Shown one piece after another: positions 56,018 to 64,000 of a stretch of 64,000 nt of DNA (position 1 is its first letter; every line of letters starts with the position of its first letter). This stretch comes from Antilocapra americana (lineage: Eukaryota > Chordata > Mammalia > Artiodactyla > Antilocapridae): NCBI GenBank assembly GCA_007570785.1, contig ML664174.1, forward strand, positions 89,023 through 153,022, read 5' to 3'. The position numbers and the translations under genes are program-made. Under the pieces are notes generated by a model that saw only the letters and a program-made list of their open reading frames with translations, ran no database searches and was not told the origin of the DNA.

Positions 56018-57295
56018 TTTTTAAAAAAAATTAATAAACTATTTTTAGAGCAATTTTATGATTTAAAACTGAGCAGAAAGTATGGAGAGTTCATATGTTC
56101 CCTTTCCTTTCCCCCAGAGCCCCCTGCCATACACTTTCCTCCATTGTTAATATCCTGATTAGTGTGGTATATTTATTATAATTGATGAACCAGTCTTGAT
56201 ACATTGTTAATAGCTAAAGTCCCTAGTTTACATTAGGGTTCACTCTTTGTGTTGGGCAGTCTATGAGGTTTTTCTTTTATTTTGGTCATGTGGTATAGGG
56301 TGTGGCATCTTAGTTCCCAACCAGGGGTCAAACTGGTCTCCCTATTGGGAGTGCAGAATCTTAACCACTGGACTGCCAGGGAAGTCCCAGTACTTTGAGT
56401 TTTGACAAACGTATAATGTCATATATACACCATTAAATATCATACAGGGTAATTTCAGCACCCTAATCATCCCCCAGGCTCACCTATTCATCTCTCCCCA
56501 CCCCACCCTCCATGAACCCCTGACAACCATTGACCTTTTTACTGTCTCTTTTGCCTTCTCTAGAATGTCCTATAGCTGAAACTATATATATGTATGTTTT
56601 TCACACTGGCTTCTTTCAGTTAGTAAAATGAACTTAAGGCTGCTCAATGTCTTTTCATGGATTAATTGCTCATGTCTTTTTATTGCTAAATAATATTCTA
56701 TTGTCAGGATGTCCCACAGTCTGTTTATTCATTCACCCACTGAAGGACATCTGATTGCGATCAATTGTTGGCAGTTGTGAATAAAGCTGCTTCAACTTTT
56801 GGGTGGACATAAGTTTTCAACATATTTGGGTAAATATCAAGGAGGGCAATGGCCAGATCATATGGTGAGAGCATGATTTAAGCTTTGTAAGAAACCATCC
56901 AGCCATCTTCCAAGAAGCTGTACAATTTTGCATTCGCACCAGTACTAAATAAGAATTCTTTTCTCCACATCCTCACCAGCATTTGGTATGGCCATTGTTT
57001 CAGATTTTGGCCATTCTAATAGGTGTGTGGTTCTATCTCACTGTTGTCTTAATTTGTGAATCTCTAGTAATATGTGATGTGGAACAACTTTTCACATGTC
57101 TATTTGCCATCTGTATGTCTTTGATGAGGTGACAGTTCAGATCTTTTGCCCATTTTTTAATTGAGCTGTTTGTTTACTTATTGTTGAGTTTTAAGAATTC
57201 TTTGTATACTGAATACAAGGCCTTTCTCAGATTTGCGTCTTGCAAATATTTTCTCCCAGTCTGTGGCATTTTTATTCTCTTAATTGTAGGCTATT
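56018..57295 (-). mobile_element. Old L1 (L1MA/ME-type) 3' part
   Basis: The element's 3' poly-A appears as T-rich sequence at the left. Then AGAGCAATTTTATGATTTAA, TAGAATGTCCTATAGCTGAA, TTCACTGTTGTCTTAATTTG-like and TTTGCATTCGCACCAGTACT segments follow in antisense L1 order. Interrupted by a CHR SINE (56275-56389). Confidence 0.75.
56275..56389 (-). repeat. CHR SINE nested in L1
   Basis: Antisense CHR (GGCATCTTAGTTCCCAACCA ... CACTGGACTGCCAGGGAAG). Confidence 0.85.
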
Positions 57296-57860
57296 TGTCA
57301 GGGATAAAGACAATGTGGTATATAGATATAGATGGATACACACACACACACACACACATACACACACATATACAATGGAATACTATTCAGCCATAAAAAG
57401 GAATGAAACAGTGCCATTTGCAGCAACATGGACCTAAAGATATCATACTAAGTGAAGTAAGTCTTACAGAGAAAGACAAATATCATATAATATCACTTAC
57501 AGGTAGAATAAAAAATGATTAAAATGAACTTATATACAAAATAGAAACAGATTCATAGACACAAAAACCAAAGTTATGATTACCAAAGGGGAAAGATGGC
57601 AGGGAGGGATAAATTGGGAGTTTGGGAGTAATATACACATGCTACTATATATAAAATAGATAAACAAAAAGGGCCCACTGGATAGCATAGGGAACTATAT
57701 TCAATATTTGGTAATAACCTAGATGGGAAAAGAATCTGTAAAAGAAGATATATGTTTATTCATGGATATAACTGAATCACTTTGATGCAGACCTGAAACT
57801 AATACAACATTGTAAATCAACTATACTTAAATAAAAATAAATAAATAAAAATTAGAGGCC
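57296..57860 (+). mobile_element. L1 3' UTR
   Basis: Sense L1 tail: GACAATGTGGTATATAGATA, a (CA)n run at 57339-57358, ATGGAATACTATTCAGCCAT, TGCAGCAACATGGACCTAAA, CATTGTAAATCAACTATACT and an A-rich end. Head-to-head with the preceding antisense L1. Confidence 0.85.
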
Positions 57861-57864
57861 ATTT

Positions 57865-59058
57865 TTCACTTCTGTGTTTTCCAAGTAAATATTTAAATAA
57901 AGAAGACAACAATGAATAGGAATGACTTAGTTTAGCCTCTCCTGCCTGGTTAGAGGATGAGAACCAAGTCTAGTGAGGAGAAATCCACACCTACATGTTA
58001 CACTTTTGAACAGTTTTGTGTTTCTGTAACTAATATTAAAATTTCCATTCATTGTTTTTATCTACAGTTTATGAAGAAAGCACCCCCTCCCCATCCCTTT
58101 CTTTTTTTTTTTTTCTTTGCAAGACCTAATTAAAGAACTGCTAGTCAGTATGTGGGAGGGGCAGAAACTGGACTCCAGGGCATCTTTGTGGGTCAGCTAC
58201 TCTGTGGTGGGGGCGCCCAGTCAGGGATGGAGGGTGAGCGAGGGGCTGCCTCTCCTTCCACCTACTGGATGCAGAAAGTGGGGGGTGTACCTGACCAGGC
58301 CCCTCCAAGTCAGTTCCCTGAGAAGCTGAATGTTTGTTTTACTTGAGCTTATTTCAGGGGACCCGCAGCGGTGACCTTGGTTGGACTCCTTTCTTCCCTT
58401 TGTAATGAGGAAAGGGACTCTCTAGAGCTCTAGCTGGAAGCTGCTTAGAAATGCAAAGGTTCAGCTACTTGAAGGGAAAGCATTTGAGGGAAGTCTCCCC
58501 TGTGCCTTCAAAGAGCTTTTTCAGAAACCTAGTGTAAAGACGGAGAGTTCAGAGGCTCTGGTCCCTGGGCCCAGAGGAGGTTTCTTCCCAGGCTGAGTTA
58601 TGCAAATCTCACTTAATAGAAGGGTGGACTGACTCTTTATTTTCAGCAAAGAAAAACAGGGAAGGAGAATTAATACCCTTCACATTTGGACTATAAATAC
58701 CACAGTGAATAGGGCTGGAAGGGAAGGATTTGAGGCCTTTGGGGAGCTTGAATCAGCTGTGAGGCCTACAGCTGGCGTGTCAGTGCTACTTCTCGCAGGA
58801 AGGGCTGGAGGAGCTGGATTGAGGGACTGGAGGGCCACCGACTGAAACGACCGCCCCAAGGACACAGCCGCCACTGCCTGGGAGCCCCTCGGCCCCCTAA
58901 GAGCAGCAGATGGCTGAGAAGAAAGTGTTCCCTGTCGGCTGACCATCGGGGATCGGAGAGGCCAGGACTGCTCTCAAATGCTAAAGCACTGAAATGAGAA
59001 CTACCTTTGGGGGAGCAAAATGATGAGATGGTCACCCAACCAAGATGTGTGCTCAGCC
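57865..59058. other. Intergenic non-repeat sequence
   Basis: GC-moderate from about 58140 onward. Frames of 70-105 codons occur on both strands without family resemblance. No exon recognised. Confidence 0.4.
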
Positions 59059-59072
59059 AAAATGGGGTGTTG

Positions 59073-60253
59073 ACATAAACCAAAGCAGGATCCTCTCTGA
59101 CCCACCTCCCAGAATATCAGAAATAAAAGCATGAATAAACAAATGGGACCTAATTAAAATTAAAAGCTTCTGCACAACAAAGGAAACTATAAGCAAGGTG
59201 AAAAGGCAGCCTTCAGAATGGGAGAAAATAATAGCCAATGAAGCAACGGACAAACAATTAATCTCAAAAATATACAAGCAACTCCTGCAAGGTCCATTCT
59301 AGGCAAATAAACGACCCAATCAAAAAGTGGGCCAAAGAACTTAACAGACATTTCTCCAAAGAAGACATAAAAATGGCTAACAAACACACGAAAAGATGCT
59401 CAACATCACTCATTATCAGAAAAATGCAAATCAAAACCACAATGAGGTACCACTTTAAACCAGTCAGAATGGCTGCCATCCAAAAATCTACAAGCAATAA
59501 ATGCTGGAGAGGATGTGGAGAAAAGGGAACCCTCTTACACTGTTGGTGGGAATGCAAACTAGTACAGCCACTATGGAAAACAGTGTGGAGATTCCTTAAA
59601 AAGCTGGAAATAGAACTGCCATATGACCCAGCAATCCCACTGCTGGGCATACACACCAAGGAAACCAGAATTGAAAGAGACACGTGTACCCCAATGTTCA
59701 TCGCTTCATTGTTTACAATAGCCAGGACATGAAAGCAACCTAGATGCCCATTAACTGACGAATGGATAAGAAAGCTGTGGTACATATACACCATGGAATA
59801 TTACTCAGTATTAAAAAAAAATTCATTTGAAGCAGTTCTACTCAGGTGGACGGAACTGGAGCCTATTATCCAGAGTGAAGTCAGCCAGAAGGAAAAACAA
59901 CAATACAGTATACGAACGCATATATATGGAATTTAGAAAGATGGTAACGAGAACCCTGCATGTGAGACAGCAAAAGGAACGCAGATGTATAGAACAGACT
60001 CGTGGACTCTGTGGAAGAGGGTGAGGGTGGGATGATATGGGAGAATGGCATTGCAACATGTTAATTATCATATGTGAAATCAATCGCCAGCCCAGGGTTG
60101 ATGCTCGGGGCTGGTGCCCCGAGATGACCCAGGGGGAGGGAATTGGGAGGGAGGAGGGAGGGAGGTTCTGGAGGGGGACCATATGTATACCCATGGCGGT
60201 TTCATGTCAATGTATGGCAAAACCAATACAATAAAGTAAAGAAAATTTAAAAA
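59073..60253 (+). mobile_element. 5'-truncated L1 with perfect target-site duplication
   Basis: Sense L1: the ORF2 C-terminus and 3' UTR. The longest intact frame (59373-59732, 119 codons) contains the ORF2 terminal CX3CX7HX4C knuckle and [13 protein letters not shown]. Upstream codons are broken by stops. Flanked by a perfect 14-bp duplication AAAATGGGGTGTTG (59059-59072 and 60254-60267), which defines a 1181-bp insertion. Confidence 0.95.
60128..60178 (+). other. G-rich tract in the L1 3' UTR
   Basis: Multiple GGG runs (GGGAGGGAGGAGGGAGGGAG core) that could form a G-quadruplex, at a place where mammalian L1 3' UTRs are known to carry one. Confidence 0.75.
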
Positions 60254-60454
60254 AAAATGGGGTGTTGGCTTCCCTCAGAAGGAAAGAGCGCAGACCCCAA
60301 GGGTCACCTGACCCAAGGTAGAATCTCCCTACCTGTAGCCCTAGACCTGCCCCCGCCACCTTCCCAAAGGACTGAGACCCCCCTAAAGGCAGGCGTTCTA
60401 TTGGGTCCCTATTTGTTTTCCAGCCTGGCTCAATTGGATTGTTTGGATTGAATC

Positions 60455-60550
60455 TGGTGCTGCTAACTGCCTCAGTTTCCTCATCATTAAAATGCAACTT
60501 AAAATTATAACTAGAAGCTAACACATGAAAATACTCAATAAACATTGATA
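60455..60550 (+). repeat. MIR 3' fragment
   Basis: CTGCCTCAGTTTCCTCATCA, then AAATACTCAATAAACATTGA. Confidence 0.6.
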
Positions 60551-60601
60551 TCTGTCCTTTGTTCATTGTGAAGTCATATTCTCTGCTGCAGTTGTGCTGT
60601 A

Positions 60602-60722
60602 ATCTCTTTTTTGTGTGGCCACGCTCTGCTGCAGACAGGATCTTGGTTCCCTGACCAGGGATCAAACCCATGCCTCCATGCATTGGGAGCCCGGAGTTCT
60701 GAGCACTGGATTACCAGGGAAT
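60602..60722 (-). repeat. CHR SINE
   Basis: Antisense CHR (GGATCTTGGTTCCCTGACCA ... CACTGGATTACCAGGGAA). Confidence 0.85.
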
Positions 60723-60777
60723 TTGGAAATTTCTTTTTCACAGCTACATAATCATATAAGTCTGTTAAACTTTATAA

Positions 60778-60987
60778 TCATAGTAGTAAAGAACCCACCT
60801 GCTAATACAGGAGAAATAAGAGACCTGGGTTTGATCCCTGGGTCAGGAAGATCCCCTGGAGGAGGGCATGGCAACCCACTCCAGCATGCTTGCCTGAAGA
60901 ATCCTCAAGGACAAAGGAGCCCGGCAGGCTACAGTCCATGGGGTCACAAAGAGTCAGACATGACTGAAGCAACTTAGAGGCACGCAT
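60778..60987 (+). repeat. Bov-tA SINE
   Basis: Sense Bov-tA (AGTAGTAAAGAACCCACCTG ... GTCAGACATGACTGAAGCAA). Confidence 0.9.
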
Positions 60988-62369
60988 CCATTAACTCAGA
61001 AAACAGTGTATCAAGATAGTAAAACTCAAGTTTTGACTGAGACACCAAAGCACAAGAGATGTGAGGCCACATCACCAAGTGCAGACTTTACACATTTTAA
61101 AGAACTGGTTTCAAGGTAGCTGGACCTTTATCCAATTTGTGAATATAAAAGGGGCTTCTAGGTTTGGAGAAATGGGGAAAGCACTTGTAGAGGCAGTTCT
61201 TGGAGCAAAGAAATCTTGTTGGGGTGCTGAGTCCTTGTCGCCACCAGGCTGGGGGGAAGACTGCTGCCTCCTTTTCCTCAAGCCAGCTGAGGAGGGGGCT
61301 GCCCTGGAGCCCCTTGAGGAAATGGTTGTGCCGGGCCGGGTCTATGTGCCCCAGTGTCTCTGGGCAAGGGATGACAGATCTTCCTAAGGCCGGTGCGGGC
61401 CGGCCTGGGTCTGTCTAATAAGGCTGTCTAGAAAATCCTGGATGTATCAGCAATAAACTGGAGGAGAGAAATAGCCTCCTGGACCCCTGGGAAAGTGCTT
61501 CCTGCAAATATATTTGCCCAGGTGGAGGGACATACAGGTGGAGAGGTCGCTGGAGACATAACCTAGGAAGAAAGAATTAGCTTTAAGTATTTGCCAGACC
61601 CAGCACACCCAAAGTCAGCTTAAGGTCCTAACAGTTCTAGGTCAAGGGCCCATTCTTAAATTCTTAACCCCTCATCAGCGGTACAACCCCCTTCTCCATC
61701 CCTGGGAGGAGACAAAAACTGGCCAGCCAACCTGGGGTGAAGGAAGGGAGAAGACAGCAAGGAAAAGCATAGAAAGATCCCCAGCTGTGCCTCCCAGCTG
61801 CCCGCTCTCAGCCCAAAGCAGGCCTGTACTGGTGTGCAGGGAGAAGACCTGAGTCAATGAAGCTTGGGGTTTCTAAAGAACAAGTTGACACTTAGAATGG
61901 CAGAGGAGTGTCTTTTACCTGAGAATCAGCAGAAAAGCCCCAGGCCTGCTGGAATTTTCACCCCAGGGCAAGGAAAGGTGATCCTTGTTGGATACATTTC
62001 AAAGAGATCATGGGAGATAAGATAGTAAGTAGTATTTTAATTTAGTTTGAGTTGTGCATTCACAATAGCCAGCACCTTTCAGCCCATGGTACCTCTTAGA
62101 CTCACTGGATCTGCCAGCTGCTATGGTGGCAGCATCCATGGCAATGTGGCATCTGTGGCAGAGTAGTTGGTGCTGCAGCCTGGCCCTGCTGTAAGCACTT
62201 TCTTGCCCGAGGCACCACTCAAAACTAGCAGCTTTCTAAGCCACTGATGAATAGGTTAGAGCAGTATTCCTAAGTGAGGTATACATATATATTGCCTCCC
62301 AAATTCTGAACGGTCTACCAGGCCCTGCGGCTCTTAGTGATTGGGTGCCAGATACAATTATCTATCCTT
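60988..62369. other. Intergenic mostly non-repeat sequence
   Basis: No exon recognised. In particular there is no match to the bZIP or C-terminal end of JDP2, the expected neighbour. A TGAGTCA motif lies at 61850-61856. Confidence 0.4.
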
Positions 62370-62380
62370 AATCTTGAAGG

Positions 62381-62563
62381 TGAAAGTCCCTCAGTTGTGT
62401 CTGACTCTTTGTGACCCCATGGACTATACAGACCATGGAATTCTCCAGGCAAGAATACTGGAGTGGGTAGCCAGTCCCTCCTCCAGGGGATATCCCCAAC
62501 CCAGGGATCAAACCCAGGTCTCCCACACTGCAGGGGGATCCTTTGCCAGCTGAGCCACCAAGG
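62381..62563 (-). repeat. Bov-tA SINE with target-site duplication
   Basis: Antisense Bov-tA. Flanked by AATCTTGAAGG at 62370-62380 and 62564-62574. Confidence 0.95.
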
Positions 62564-62626
62564 AATCTTGAAGGGGAATTTCCAAATGCCTCAGGCCACA
62601 GGACCACTGAAAACACCATCCCAAGG

Positions 62627-62816
62627 GACTCCCGTGGTGGTCCAGTGGTTGACTTCACCTTCCAATGCAGGGAGTGTGGGTTCAATCCCTGGTCAAGGAG
62701 TTAAGATCCCACATGCCTTGTGGCCAAAAAGACAAAGCATAAAAAGCAGGAGCATTGTTGTAACAAGTTCAATAAAGACTTAAAAATGGTCCACATCAAA
62801 AAAAAAAAAAAATCTT
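62627..62816 (+). repeat. CHR-2 SINE with full tail
   Basis: Sense CHR (GGGACTCCCGTGGTGGTCCA ... TGTGGCCAAAAAGACAAAGC) continuing through the family tail TTCAATAAAGACTTAAAAAT, GGTCCACATC and poly-A. Confidence 0.9.
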
Positions 62817-63172
62817 ACAAAAAACAAACAAACACCACCCACATGGCAGGTCCCTAAATCCTCATGAACCGGACTCTTTCCCACCCTCTGGCACTCACGT
62901 GCCGTACGATGGTGTCTTCAGTATTGTCTGCTCTGCAGGTCCCATCAGCACTGTGCCAACCATATAACGGGAGCAGCTGGACTCTCTGGAAAGACAAGGG
63001 GATCAAAGCGCCTGTGGATCATATTCTGATGGGGGGAAGAGAGTTAATACAGCCCTTGGGCTAGACAGCACATGGGCACGTCTGCCTTTCTCATGTAAAA
63101 GTGAGCTGGTTTAATTGATTTGGCTTATTGATGGGAATTGAGTAGAATGCATTTATCAATTAATAGCTGCTT
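62817..63172. other. Intergenic sequence, nothing recognised
   Basis: No gene or clear repeat seen. Confidence 0.35.
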
Positions 63173-63174
63173 GG

Positions 63175-63480
63175 GGCTTCCCTGATAGCTCAGTTGGTAA
63201 AGAATCCACCTGCAATGCAGAAGACCCCAGTTCGATTCCTGGGTCAGGAAGATCCTCTGGATGGCTACCCACTCCAGTATTCTTGGGCTTCCTTTGGTGG
63301 CTCAGCTGGTAAAGAAACTGTCTACGATGTGGGAGAGCTGGGTTCGATCCCTGGGTTGGGAAGATCCCCTGGAGAAGGGAACGGCTACCCACTCCAGTAT
63401 CCTGGCCTGGAGAATTCCATGGACTGTATAGTCCACGGAGTCGCAAAGAGTGAGCGACTTTGCAATTGAGCGACTTTTGC
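63175..63480 (+). repeat. Composite Bov-tA SINE
   Basis: Sense composite. A partial Bov-tA ending CCACTCCAGTATTCTTGGGC is joined to a full Bov-tA starting CTTCCTTTGGTGGCTCAG. Confidence 0.9.
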
Positions 63481-64000
63481 TTTCATTTACCAAAGACCAG
63501 GAGCAGTGTAACCTGTTCTAACCATGATGACACCCCAAGCATGGCGGCTGTGGCAGGGAATACCACTTGGTAAGGTTTACACTGTTCCATCATCACTCAC
63601 CACCATCGATCTGATTTCACAGAGATCAAACAAGTGAATTCTACAAGAATATGATATAAACCACCACCACCCTCTTGCACCCTTTAAGTCTTTGCTGGTG
63701 GTGCTGTTCCCTGCAGTTGCACCTAGGATGTAGTGTCATTTCTGATTTTCTGTCTTGGCTGGGGATGCTCTAGTTTCAAGCACTCCCATTCACTCTTTCC
63801 TACCAAAATACTCTTCTATCAGTCAGGAGCTGGGAAAAAAGCCATAAGAAGGGTCTGCAGGGCCAAAAAACCACTGGAGGCAGACATGTGCCAGGATATG
63901 TCTTATCTCCTGTCCTCCATAAACCCATCCCCAGCCAGAAGAGCATGATAGCAGGTGTCCTGGTATCGGTGTCATCTAAGACCCTTAGTTTTAATGGGGG
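63481..64000. other. Intergenic sequence, nothing recognised
   Basis: No gene or clear repeat seen to the right edge. Confidence 0.35.

Noticed and set aside
60988..64000. JDP2 terminal exon
   Set aside because: I searched the minus strand for the JDP2 C-terminal coding region and found no match.
1..64000. CRISPR arrays, operons, prophage or bacterial features
   Set aside because: None seen; composition and repeats are those of a ruminant nuclear genome.

Overview
This window is nuclear DNA from a pecoran ruminant, most likely a bovid. The evidence is dense Bov-tA, Bov-A2 and CHR SINEs together with BovB (RTE-type) LINEs, alongside older mammalian L1, L2, MIR, MER5A and Tigger remnants. There are no operons, bacterial genes or CRISPR arrays. 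Almost every open reading frame here is either chance or lies inside a retrotransposon.

The one host gene I can support is BATF, a bZIP transcription factor of the AP-1 family, on the minus strand. Coding exon 1 is 13547-13609 and coding exon 2 is 11125-11229. Both have consensus splice sites, both junctions are phase 0, and together they encode residues 1-56. The last exon, which would hold most of the leucine zipper and the C-terminus, is not seen. It should lie beyond position 1, so intron 2 is longer than 11.1 kb. The 5' UTR and promoter lie at about 13610-13935 and include an upstream ORF that is in frame but stopped before the main start codon.

Layout. 1-11124 is BATF intron 2, with L1, MIR, CHR and MER5A remnants and a notable ~260-bp inverted repeat. 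11125-13935 holds the two exons, intron 1, 5' UTR and promoter. 13936-64000 is intergenic DNA upstream of BATF with no recognisable exon. Within it, 21.6-23.3 kb is a BovB copy; 25.8-33.3 kb is a nested stack of L1, BovB and SINE insertions; 33.4-34.6 kb is an old LTR-like repeat carrying a likely solo LTR of an endogenous retrovirus; 53.3-54.4 kb is a BovB copy with an intact YADD motif in its longest reading frame; 56.0-57.9 kb is a head-to-head L1 pair; and 59.1-60.3 kb is a 5'-truncated L1 with a perfect 14-bp target-site duplication. Mostly non-repeat stretches (for example 41.9-45.7, 47.9-48.9, 57.9-59.0 and 61.0-62.4 kb) are where distal regulatory elements would be sought.

I found no previously undescribed gene system. 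The most useful observations are the BATF upstream ORF, the large inverted repeat in intron 2, a recurrent composite Bov-tA SINE found six times (two or three with duplications flanking the whole composite), the solo LTR, and several short local tandem duplications. Repeat family names rest on recognition by eye and boundaries are approximate unless a target-site duplication is given.
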